Below are positions 54,647 through 60,792 of a DNA stretch of 60,792 nt, in pieces (position 1 is the stretch's first letter; each line of letters begins with the position of its first letter). Where the stretch lies: positions 1 to 60,792 of the IMG/VR virus record IMGVR_UViG_3300009136_000005, one strand, 5' to 3'. Below the pieces are notes generated by a model, which ran no database searches, had not been told where the DNA came from, and was given only the letters and a program-made list of their open reading frames with translations. Position numbers and translations under genes: made by a program. The stretch comes from a virus.

Positions 54647-55066
54647 ATGAAAGAACTTATTGCACATATTGAAGCACAAAATGCAAAAACTCAGGAATGG
54701 GTTGATGCTGACCCCACAAATCGTTGGGCTGGTTTTATTGTTACTGATCCCAATCATTGGGAAGAGTATGGTATTTACACAGTTGCTCAATACGAGCATT
54801 ATATGGCTCAGGTAGATGTAGTTGAGATGTATAAGGAAGTTCATGGTATCAAGCCTCGTTGGATGAACATGGACGAAATGTCCATCGAAGAACTCGAGGC
54901 CGAGTTGCAATCGCTTTGTGTTATCGCACAAGAGCAAGACGAGTATTACGATCATTGGTCGGAAATGCTTGAGGCGCAAGACAAGCTCGATCGCGAAGAA
55001 GATCGTGTTGCGATGGAACTCGAACCCACCAAATATGAAATAATGGCTGAACAGGCTGGTTATTAA
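54647..55066 (+). CDS. Conserved phage hypothetical protein, 139 aa
   Basis: DVVEMYKEVHGIKPRWMNMD and EEYYDHW-type acidic helices; a pattern seen in T4-like phage early proteins of unknown role. TAATG overlap with the next gene. Confidence 0.6.
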   Translation: MKELIAHIEAQNAKTQEWVDADPTNRWAGFIVTDPNHWEEYGIYTVAQYEHYMAQVDVVEMYKEVHGIKPRWMNMDEMSIEELEAELQSLCVIAQEQDEYYDHWSEMLEAQDKLDREEDRVAMELEPTKYEIMAEQAGY

Positions 55067-55239
55067 TGAGTACAAAACACAAAGATTGGATTATAACATA
55101 CAATCCAAAACCAGTCCCTAATCGTCGTCACGATTATGATGCAGTCCATGAAGATTACGATGGTCCAGAAGATGGGCGATGTTTTACCGCTGCTTCTGTT
55201 GAAGAAGCAATTGAAGAAATAAATGAGATGGAATTATGA
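55066..55239 (+). CDS. Hypothetical protein, 57 aa
   Basis: DWIITYNPKPVPNRRHDYDA, then an acidic helix (SVEEAIEEINEMEL). Both ends overlap neighbours. Confidence 0.5.
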   Translation: MSTKHKDWIITYNPKPVPNRRHDYDAVHEDYDGPEDGRCFTAASVEEAIEEINEMEL

Positions 55240-55388
55240 TACGTCGAATTTCAGGTTTTATGTTATTAGTAGCAGCAGGTTGTGTTAACGATTCTGCTCC
55301 CCTTATGTATATGGTTGCACTCGGAGTTGGTGGTGCTTTACTTTTAGTTTGGGGCGATCGAGTCTCTATTGAAAAGGATTGGGTATGA
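55236..55388 (+). CDS. Small membrane or lipoprotein, 50 aa
   Basis: MIRRISGFMLLVAAGC resembles a lipobox, followed by a second hydrophobic stretch (MYMVALGVGGALLLVW). ATGA overlaps at both ends. Confidence 0.45.
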   Translation: MIRRISGFMLLVAAGCVNDSAPLMYMVALGVGGALLLVWGDRVSIEKDWV

Positions 55389-55549
55389 CTTACAATTTTA
55401 CTGAAATGGAAGTGCTACGAGAAGTTCGTAAAACTTTCGATGAACCCATGTGCCTCGATTTTATCGATGACGCACGTTGTGAAGATACAATTGAAAATGC
55501 TGCTGAGGTAATTATTATCGACAGTGCATTTTGGAATGGTACGTTCTAA
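55385..55549 (+). CDS. Hypothetical acidic protein, 54 aa
   Basis: TYNFTEMEVLREVRKTFDEP, Asp/Glu rich, ends FWNGTF. TAATG junction to the next gene. Confidence 0.45.
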   Translation: MTYNFTEMEVLREVRKTFDEPMCLDFIDDARCEDTIENAAEVIIIDSAFWNGTF

Positions 55550-55743
55550 TGAGATATCATCTTTGTAAAAAATCTCGTATGTATAATAACCGTGCATATC
55601 ATGGTCCGTCATGGCGACAAGGATCTGAACCTGCTGAGACGGATACGATCGAATTTGCTAGAACGATGGTCGAAATAATGACAATGAAAAATCCAGTTGG
55701 TTGGGATATCTATGATGCGATGACTGGAGAAAAGGTAGAATAA
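55549..55743 (+). CDS. Hypothetical protein, 64 aa
   Basis: MRYHLCKKSRMYNNRAYHGP, then FARTMVEIMTMKNPVGWDIY. The ATG at 55549 overlaps the previous stop. Confidence 0.5.
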   Translation: MRYHLCKKSRMYNNRAYHGPSWRQGSEPAETDTIEFARTMVEIMTMKNPVGWDIYDAMTGEKVE

Positions 55744-55744
55744 A

Positions 55745-55936
55745 ATGGATAAATTAACGAGTAAAGCATTTATCGAATTATCTGCATCCACAACTTCATC
55801 GTTGTGTCAAAAAACAGCACTCGATTTAATTGAGCGGTTGCATGATTACGAACAAGTACTTGTACACATTGCATCTCTTCCTGAACCACTCCCAAAACAA
55901 ATAGCACAAAAAGCATTGGATGATTTTCGCGGATGA
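55745..55936 (+). CDS. Hypothetical helical protein, 63 aa
   Basis: LTSKAFIELSASTTSSLCQK and a second helix (QIAQKALDDFRG). Ends inside the next start (ATGA). Confidence 0.5.
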   Translation: MDKLTSKAFIELSASTTSSLCQKTALDLIERLHDYEQVLVHIASLPEPLPKQIAQKALDDFRG

Positions 55937-56382
55937 AGCGTCTTATTCCTCTGTCTTTGTTGCTACTTCCGCTTTCATCAAATGCGGAATTTTCTATTGC
56001 GGGTGGACAGGAATTTATTCATGATGATCGTGTAGATGAACAATCTTTTGAGCTTCGTTATTTTGGCGAAGAATGGAAACACTGGACTGCATACATAGGC
56101 AACAACAATACGATCGGTGGTGATTTATATTACACTAACGGTTCTGTCGAGTACGGTTTCGGTATTGAATATGCAGACGAACTCGAATTGGTTGGAACAA
56201 ACATGGCATATCAACTTCGAATTGATTACAACATAAACGAAGATTGGTCTGTCGGTGTGAAGCACAGAAGCAATTGTAAAGATGTGTGTAGAAATGTTCC
56301 TGGCCTAAGTTGGTTACCAAAAGGACCAGAAGACGAATCAAATACTGGTTACAACTTTCTCATGGTCCGGTATAAATTTTAA
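55933..56382 (+). CDS. PagL-like outer-membrane lipid A deacylase
   Basis: 149 residues. Signal peptide MKRLIPLSLLLLPLSSNA, then amphipathic beta strands ending in YNFLMVRYKF, an outer-membrane barrel with terminal Phe. H111-R-S113-N matches the PagL HxSN catalytic site; Glu133 or Glu135 with NTG(139) may complete the triad, after a short insertion. PagL removes the 3-O acyl chain of lipid A. Phage copies would change LPS after infection, perhaps to stop further adsorption or adhesion of progeny. Confidence 0.6.
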   Translation: MKRLIPLSLLLLPLSSNAEFSIAGGQEFIHDDRVDEQSFELRYFGEEWKHWTAYIGNNNTIGGDLYYTNGSVEYGFGIEYADELELVGTNMAYQLRIDYNINEDWSVGVKHRSNCKDVCRNVPGLSWLPKGPEDESNTGYNFLMVRYKF

Positions 56383-56383
56383 T

Positions 56384-56626
56384 ATGAATAAAGTATCAAT
56401 ACGGAGTGTGGCGGTTTATAATTTCGAGCAAGCACGTGATGATTACGAAGAAGCCGAACATATTATGTCGGTTGAATTCTTTGGTTTTCGTGACTTTCTT
56501 CCACAAGCCGAATACGAACAAGCGAGAGAATATTTACGCGATATGCCACAATGTGCAACAAAGGTTTTATTCTTTCGTGAAATAATTATGCACGAAACAA
56601 CATACATTAATCCTTTAGGAAATTAA
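56384..56626 (+). CDS. Hypothetical protein, 80 aa
   Basis: NKVSIRSVAVYNFEQARDDY, helical and acidic. No motif. Confidence 0.5.
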   Translation: MNKVSIRSVAVYNFEQARDDYEEAEHIMSVEFFGFRDFLPQAEYEQAREYLRDMPQCATKVLFFREIIMHETTYINPLGN

Positions 56627-56627
56627 A

Positions 56628-56816
56628 ATGAATAAAGAACCAAAATATTCAATGCTTCTGGTTGAAGTAAGTCGTTATGAAGAAGCCTGGGCAATTTATC
56701 CAACTGGTAAAAGCTATTTTAAGGATGAAGTTTGCAAGCTTCCTGGCGGCAGTGAAGTTAAGAAGAGAGCAGCACAAAAAGTGCTGGATGCAATGAACGG
56801 AGTGACAGAAGAATGA
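56628..56816 (+). CDS. Hypothetical protein, 62 aa
   Basis: KYSMLLVEVSRYEEAWAIYP, then KKRAAQKVLDAMNGV. Short operon member, overlapping the next ATG. Confidence 0.45.
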   Translation: MNKEPKYSMLLVEVSRYEEAWAIYPTGKSYFKDEVCKLPGGSEVKKRAAQKVLDAMNGVTEE

Positions 56817-57052
56817 AAGATATACCAAAAGTTTATGATCAAGTATGGGTAATGGAAAGTAATAAACCCGTACATAAAATGATATACAGCATCACAGAAG
56901 TAATGGATACTTGTGGAGGTTATAATGCGACCAATTTATTTTTTAAATTAGTCAAAGGAAAATTTAGTGCTGGTCAAGGAAATAACAAGGAAGTTGGATG
57001 TGCTCTTGTTGACATGTATGAAACAAAAGAAGACTTACTTAATTCACTTTAG
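56813..57052 (+). CDS. Hypothetical protein, 79 aa
   Basis: KVYDQVWVMESNKPVHKMIY and LVDMYETKEDLLNSL, a small alpha/beta protein. Unrecognised. Confidence 0.5.
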   Translation: MKDIPKVYDQVWVMESNKPVHKMIYSITEVMDTCGGYNATNLFFKLVKGKFSAGQGNNKEVGCALVDMYETKEDLLNSL

Positions 57053-57061
57053 GATACTATT

Positions 57062-57784
57062 ATGGAAACTCAAATCGAATTAACAAAAGAAGAACTCGTT
57101 ATGATTCAGACCGAACGAGATAATGAACAAGCACGTCAAGATAAAATAAAACGTGAACGTAAAATAGAAGAAGAGCGACAACGAGCGATTCAACAAAGGC
57201 AAATCGATCGGATCGAACAACTCGCACAATCACTTGAGACTGCTGATACAAATAACATTCTTACCTTTGTTCGAAGAAAGGATACAAACGGTTTGGATGC
57301 TGTGTTAGTGACGTTTGAATGTTGTGGCTCTGACCAATCAATTGGTATCGTAGAGCATCGCGTATACAATGGATATCGTTCTGGCTCACGTGGATACAAA
57401 TATCGATTATGTGGCGCATACAATAATTATGCTGAACGATATTATACGAATCCAAAAACCGTCATCAAACGAGTCGAAGAATTTCACGCCAACGAACAAC
57501 AGAAGAAAGATGTGGCTGCTTTCAAGAAGTCTTTGAAAGAACGTACGATGGCTGAATTGAAAAGTCGATATCCAAATGCAAACGTTTCGTTTGAACAAGG
57601 ATATGATTATGGTCGTGGTAGATCTCGCAAAGTCACGGCTGATCAATATCGTGTTGAAACAGATCGAGGGTATTACAATTTTTATGCCTACGATGATGGT
57701 GACGACATCAAATTGACTGTTCGTAATTATTTCTTTAAGGATGTCGAATTCGCAAAACAAATACAGGAATCTGTATTAGGATAA
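57062..57784 (+). CDS. Coiled-coil protein, 240 aa
   Basis: The N-terminal ~60 residues are a charged coiled coil (ARQDKIKRERKIEEERQRAI), followed by a Cys/Tyr-rich middle (TFECCGSDQSIGIVEHRVYN) and basic Tyr-rich segments (GYDYGRGRSRKVTADQYRVE). Nucleic-acid binding is possible. No family recognised. Confidence 0.55.
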   Translation: METQIELTKEELVMIQTERDNEQARQDKIKRERKIEEERQRAIQQRQIDRIEQLAQSLETADTNNILTFVRRKDTNGLDAVLVTFECCGSDQSIGIVEHRVYNGYRSGSRGYKYRLCGAYNNYAERYYTNPKTVIKRVEEFHANEQQKKDVAAFKKSLKERTMAELKSRYPNANVSFEQGYDYGRGRSRKVTADQYRVETDRGYYNFYAYDDGDDIKLTVRNYFFKDVEFAKQIQESVLG

Positions 57785-57788
57785 CATT

Positions 57789-57941
57789 ATGAATATTTTA
57801 TTAGTTGGTATTGCATGGTTGCTGGTAAGTTTTATTTTAGCAACTACTCTTGGTCGCATGATTAAGTATCATCGTGATGGAACATTACAACCTGTTCGTC
57901 AGGACGACGATGAACAATGGGAATATTTTAACAGAAAATGA
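57789..57941 (+). CDS. Small membrane protein, 50 aa
   Basis: One membrane helix (ILLVGIAWLLVSFILATTLG), acidic C-terminal tail. ATGA junction to the next. Confidence 0.45.
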   Translation: MNILLVGIAWLLVSFILATTLGRMIKYHRDGTLQPVRQDDDEQWEYFNRK

Positions 57942-58105
57942 AATTATTTAACAACGATTTATCTGGTGCAATTAACGCAAAACTCTGTTTGATTGTGTGG
58001 AGTTGTGGTGGTATTGTAACTACAATTGGAATGGTTAAACAAAGCCTACTTGTGTTTGGAGTTGGTGTTCTAATTCTTTACTTGGCGTACACAGCAAATG
58101 ATTAA
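57938..58105 (+). CDS. Small membrane protein, 55 aa
   Basis: Two hydrophobic stretches (LCLIVWSCGGIVTTIG; LLVFGVGVLILYLAY). Coupled to neighbours. Confidence 0.45.
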   Translation: MKLFNNDLSGAINAKLCLIVWSCGGIVTTIGMVKQSLLVFGVGVLILYLAYTAND

Positions 58106-58697
58106 AATGTTAGACATCGATTATCTCAAAGACCTGTCGGACGATTATGATCCACCACGAGTTCATGGCAACGGATTTATACAATTAGATATTGGTGAGA
58201 ATCATCGATTAAACTTCTGGGGACATCCTGATATCCCCCACCAAAATGTCAACACGGAAATTCACGATCATACTTTTTCGTTTGTCAGCAAAATACTCAA
58301 AGGTGAGTTGCATAATTTTAATTATGAAACTCACCCGATCAACCATTTTAATACTCAGTACAAAATTTACAATCCTCAAGTTCGAGATGGAGAAGATACA
58401 ATTCTTGTTGATAGTGGTGAACGAGTTAGTACAAGAATTTCTGGTTGTGATTTTGTGTCTGCTACACAAGAAAAATTTTCATCGTATCATATGCTTGGTG
58501 GAAAATTCCATAAAACAATAGCATACCAGACAGCCATCTCGTTGATGAAATATGTCAAACCGCTTCGATTGTTAGAAGATGTCCCACCTGCTCGTGTACT
58601 TGTTAATGTTGAAGAAGAACCAGATAATGTATTCAATCGAAATGATCACAACGTGAATGTGCTATGGAATATTATAGAAGAAATTATTGATGCGTAA
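58098..58697 (+). CDS. Cupin-like protein, 199 aa
   Basis: WGHPDIPHQNVNTEIHDHTF, then FVSKILKGEL, gives the HxH...E...G order of a cupin metal site, with a late RVLVN strand. The fold is common to dioxygenases, isomerases and binding proteins, so the activity is open. The ATG at 58107 is an alternative start. Abuts the convergent minus-strand gene. Confidence 0.5.
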   Translation: MIKMLDIDYLKDLSDDYDPPRVHGNGFIQLDIGENHRLNFWGHPDIPHQNVNTEIHDHTFSFVSKILKGELHNFNYETHPINHFNTQYKIYNPQVRDGEDTILVDSGERVSTRISGCDFVSATQEKFSSYHMLGGKFHKTIAYQTAISLMKYVKPLRLLEDVPPARVLVNVEEEPDNVFNRNDHNVNVLWNIIEEIIDA

Positions 58698-58865
58698 TTA
58701 CGGCAGAATAGATGTAGTCATCGAACCCAACTTGTCTAATAGAAAAGATAAGTCAGTTCGGTTCATGTAACCGATCGCAAACAGAATGACTAAAAGCATG
58801 AATACATTCATCTTATCAATCAATTTCATTATCACGTTTCCTAAGAATTCCCAAAATTTGTCCAC
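58698..58865 (-). CDS. Small membrane protein, 55 aa, GTG start
   Basis: Minus-strand frame from GTG (58865) to TAA (58698): DKFWEFLGNVIMKLIDK, one membrane helix (NVFMLLVILFAIGYM), polar tail. GGGAG lies 10 nt before the GTG and a CATAAATA late promoter 31 nt further upstream. It is isolated on the minus strand. Confidence 0.5.
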   Translation of the reverse strand: MDKFWEFLGNVIMKLIDKMNVFMLLVILFAIGYMNRTDLSFLLDKLGSMTTSILP

Positions 58866-58896
58866 TATTGCAATCTCCCTTTGATAGTTGGTAATG

Positions 58897-58904
58897 TATT
58901 TATG
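58897..58904 (-). promoter_or_regulatory. T4-type late promoter (CATAAATA)
   Basis: Minus-strand octamer upstream of the 55-residue membrane gene. Confidence 0.5.
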
Positions 58905-58957
58905 TTAATAGGGTCAAATACGAATCACATTAGAATGCAAAAATAAGCAATTAGGCG

Positions 58958-58986
58958 TTGACTGTAAGGGTAAAAGCAGGTATAAT
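58958..58986 (+). promoter_or_regulatory. Early-type promoter cassette
   Basis: TTGACT 58958-58963, spacer GTAAGGGTAAAAGCAGG (17), TATAAT 58981-58986, before the HNH gene. Confidence 0.78.
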
Positions 58987-59020
58987 AGGGTATTATTCAG
59001 TAAAATATTGGTCAAAATAC

Positions 59021-59443
59021 ATGGCTTGTAGTGTTAGAATACTGTGGAATCAGCAGGATGGAAAGTGTTATTTCTGCCAATGTCAAACTTATCTCAAACA
59101 AGAGGGTCAATCAAAGATGCGGAAAAGAACGGCGTCACGAGAACATCTGATTCCAAAATCAGAAGGTGGCTCAAATCGTAAGGTAAATCTACGAATGGCA
59201 TGTCACAAATGCAACACAGATCGTGGTACAATGCATGCGGTTTTGTGGATGCAAATCGTTCGCAACCCCGCAAAACTTCAAGCCTTTTATCGTGCTCGTT
59301 CATTGCAGAAAAAGCTGACAAAAATGAGAAATAACAAAAAACGCGAGGCAAGATTATTGCGGAATACGGGGATGTTTCACAAGATAATACATGTCAATAA
59401 CCACACTTTTAATCGATTATTTACGGTACAATGCGCTGCTTAA
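59021..59443 (+). CDS. HNH endonuclease
   Basis: 140 residues. CYFCQC, then REHLIPKSEGGSNRKVNLRM and CHKCNTDRG form the HNH fold with two CxxC knuckles. The very basic C-terminus (RARSLQKKLTKMRNNKKREA) may bind DNA. It is free-standing, with its own early-type promoter. Homing, host-DNA degradation or packaging roles are all possible. Confidence 0.8.
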   Translation: MACSVRILWNQQDGKCYFCQCQTYLKQEGQSKMRKRTASREHLIPKSEGGSNRKVNLRMACHKCNTDRGTMHAVLWMQIVRNPAKLQAFYRARSLQKKLTKMRNNKKREARLLRNTGMFHKIIHVNNHTFNRLFTVQCAA

Positions 59444-59446
59444 CTG

Positions 59447-59475
59447 TTGACCTTTAGGGTAAAAGCGGGTATAAT
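59447..59475 (+). promoter_or_regulatory. Early-type promoter cassette
   Basis: TTGACC 59447-59452, spacer TTTAGGGTAAAAGCGGG (17), TATAAT 59470-59475, followed by ATCCCTATATTCAATC. The spacer is almost the same as at 58964. Confidence 0.8.
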
Positions 59476-59505
59476 ATCCCTATATTCAATCAAAAAGAGT
59501 CCAAA

Positions 59506-59859
59506 ATGTACGTTATATATCACAAAGAAACCACACGATACCTGCTCGATCCGCGTAAACATTCTCTGATGGCGAAGAAATCTTACAAGACAGAACGCGC
59601 AGCAAAAGCCGCTCTGACTCGTCTGGTTGCCGTTTATGCAGCACGTGCTGAACGCAACAAAGATAGTTTCAATTCGCATTTGTATGCTGGGATCGACCGC
59701 AACGATTATGCAATTGCTGAAATCAACGATTTCAAACAGAACATCGAAAAGTCAGTTACCAAAAAGAATTTGTTGAATCCTAATGGTAAAGGTTTTAAAA
59801 TTTCTGTTAACACTCCTTCCTGCTGCGATCCTTCTACTGAAACTTATCATTCAATGTAA
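59506..59859 (+). CDS. Conserved phage small protein, 117 aa
   Basis: YVIYHKETTRYLL, KSYKTERAAKAALTRL, DYAIAEINDF and a C-terminal NTPSCCDPSTETYHSM: a recurring phage family of unknown function. No strong Shine-Dalgarno. Confidence 0.65.
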   Translation: MYVIYHKETTRYLLDPRKHSLMAKKSYKTERAAKAALTRLVAVYAARAERNKDSFNSHLYAGIDRNDYAIAEINDFKQNIEKSVTKKNLLNPNGKGFKISVNTPSCCDPSTETYHSM

Positions 59860-59894
59860 TTGATATTTTATCTTTCATACCTGAGATTTATACA

Positions 59895-60110
59895 ATGAAC
59901 GAAACAACTGTAGTATTAGGAATGTTCTACTTATTTACGTTATCGTCGGCATTAGCTCTCGTTGCGTTTGTGATGTCGGTGCTCGTTCGGAACGGATCAA
60001 TGTTCTTTCATTCAATTCTGCTTGGTGCGCCTAACATTCTCGTATTTTATGTTCTTGGCATTTTGATCGGCAACATCGGATGGTTCAATCAACTGATTGC
60101 ATACGCATGA
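59895..60110 (+). CDS. Membrane protein, 71 aa
   Basis: Two or three hydrophobic segments (VVLGMFYLFTLSSALALVAF; ILVFYVLGILIGNIGWF). Unrecognised. ATGA overlap with the next gene. Confidence 0.5.
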   Translation: MNETTVVLGMFYLFTLSSALALVAFVMSVLVRNGSMFFHSILLGAPNILVFYVLGILIGNIGWFNQLIAYA

Positions 60111-60328
60111 AATTATTATTAACCAAAATCATCTTTATAATCGCAGCCACATATAATCTTGTGGTTGCGTTTTGTGTGTCAATATTTGCTGTGTTGTATT
60201 GTGTGATATTATATTTCGAATATAATGATGGCATCAAAGAATGGTGCGGAGAAGTCGGTGATATATTCGTTAGCATTTATAAAGATACCTGGCGAGAAAT
60301 TTGCAACAAATGGAGCGAAATAGCATGA
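60107..60328 (+). CDS. Membrane protein, 73 aa
   Basis: MKLLLTKIIFIIAATYNLVV, a second hydrophobic run (AVLYCVILYF), then a soluble C-terminal tail rich in Trp. ATG at 60107. Confidence 0.5.
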   Translation: MKLLLTKIIFIIAATYNLVVAFCVSIFAVLYCVILYFEYNDGIKEWCGEVGDIFVSIYKDTWREICNKWSEIA

Positions 60329-60588
60329 ACAAAGTTTATGTAACAACTTATTTTAACTCGAATACAAACACCGCTGACACATACCAGCGAGTCAATCAAA
60401 CCGAGATGCAAGCAATATTGCTTGCTCACCAAGACATGGAATTAAATGCTGGTGATTATCAGCGTCCAAACGAGCCACACATTACGATGGCGTGGAAAGA
60501 TGGTGCGTTTAATATTTCACTTATGAACAAAACAACTGGTGACGAACTTGAAGCGTTCGTTATTACAGAAGCAGAAATTGGAGAGTAA
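60325..60588 (+). CDS. Hypothetical protein, 87 aa
   Basis: MNKVYVTTYFNSNTNTADTY, mixed alpha/beta. ATGA overlap with the gene before it. Confidence 0.5.
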   Translation: MNKVYVTTYFNSNTNTADTYQRVNQTEMQAILLAHQDMELNAGDYQRPNEPHITMAWKDGAFNISLMNKTTGDELEAFVITEAEIGE

Positions 60589-60589
60589 A

Positions 60590-60751
60590 ATGCACTACGA
60601 TTATTCAGATATATCCACCGATGGAATTCGGAACGTAGTTAACGGCATGCCGAATGCAAGTCGTGACGAACTTATCGAGGAATGTGAGGAATTACTCGCA
60701 TGCGGTGAACTCGACGAGATTGATTTAATCATTGAGGAAAATGGAGAGTAA
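60590..60751 (+). CDS. Hypothetical acidic protein, 53 aa
   Basis: Glu-rich C-terminal helix (LIEECEELLACGELDEIDLI). Starts one base after the previous stop. Confidence 0.45.
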   Translation: MHYDYSDISTDGIRNVVNGMPNASRDELIEECEELLACGELDEIDLIIEENGE

Positions 60752-60752
60752 A

Positions 60753-60792
60753 ATGGACTCGGTTTTTTATGACATTTATGTCGCTCACACAT
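60753..60792 (+). CDS. Start of a further gene (partial)
   Basis: ATG at 60753 followed by DSVFYDIYVAHT to the window edge, with GGAGAGTAAA upstream. Too short to identify. Confidence 0.35.
   Translation, partial: MDSVFYDIYVAHT

Noticed and set aside
1-60792. tRNA genes or CRISPR arrays
   Set aside because: No cloverleaf with a TTCRA arm and acceptor stem and no regularly spaced identical repeats were seen by eye. A tRNA scan would be decisive.

Overview
The window is a 60.8 kb piece of a large tailed-phage genome of the T4-related (myovirus-like) kind, probably marine, infecting a Gram-negative host. The reasons are: (i) T4-type late promoters (TATAAATA and close variants) upstream of structural and morphogenetic genes on both strands; (ii) strong sigma70-like promoters, nearly all with an exact 17-bp spacer, upstream of early or middle genes; (iii) tail-fibre modules with the NYGE...LLENF...GQLWF signature and very long repetitive fibres; (iv) dense operons of short genes with ATGA or TAATG overlaps; (v) an outer-membrane and lipid-A theme. 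No tRNA, rRNA, integrase, insertion sequence or CRISPR array was recognised. The host species cannot be read from the sequence.

Layout. 1-6710 (+): tail-fibre and baseplate-periphery genes, starting with the last codons of a paralogous fibre gene. 6714-12798 (+, with one minus gene): a miniature DnaE-like protein, small late genes, a P-loop kinase-like protein, FolE2 and an A-type Fe-S carrier. 12833-13420: a Kua/CarF/TMEM189-type lipid desaturase. 13452-21987: early or middle operons of small proteins, including a T-fold protein, a DpdA-like DNA transglycosylase, a degenerate prohead-protease-fold protein, an Acb2-like anti-CBASS sponge, a Dcd/dUTPase-fold protein, a DEDDh exonuclease, a phosphoribosyltransferase and three related membrane-anchored proteins, one with a type IV prepilin leader. 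22016-26760: regulators, then QueE, a Nudix hydrolase and QueD. 26802-32030: promoter-terminator cassettes driving an SF2 helicase and DUF932-like and unknown early proteins. 32090-34691: small membrane proteins and a DUF115-like protein. 34672-38861 (mostly -): TPR-glycosyltransferase, SAM methyltransferase, YkgJ-like protein and two sulfotransferases under late promoters. 38904-50541 (-): a second fibre locus ending in a 1785-residue fibre. 50645-60792 (+): a tandemly repeated structured RNA leader followed by early-type operons of small, often membrane or secreted proteins, including a PagL-like lipid A deacylase, an HExxH lipoprotein, a Lar-like zinc protein and an HNH endonuclease.

How the genes may work together. 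FolE2, QueD and QueE give the route GTP to 7-carboxy-7-deazaguanine, and DpdA would insert a 7-deazaguanine into phage DNA as protection from host nucleases. QueC is not in the window, so the final base is undetermined. The Fe-S carrier could supply QueE. Acb2-like and Lar-like proteins fit an anti-defence role. The late sulfotransferase, glycosyltransferase and methyltransferase block lies between two fibre loci and may decorate virion fibres. Kua-like and PagL-like proteins, the prepilin-like protein and many small membrane proteins point to remodelling of the host envelope.

The least familiar features are regulatory: late promoters placed so that the predicted transcript starts at the A of the start codon; promoters embedded inside inverted repeats that would otherwise hide the ribosome-binding site (as in T4 gene e); two genes that appear to start at AUU and AUC; and a roughly 220-nt leader made of a 5' hairpin, two tandem two-hairpin modules with pairing-preserving changes, and a three-way-junction-like element.
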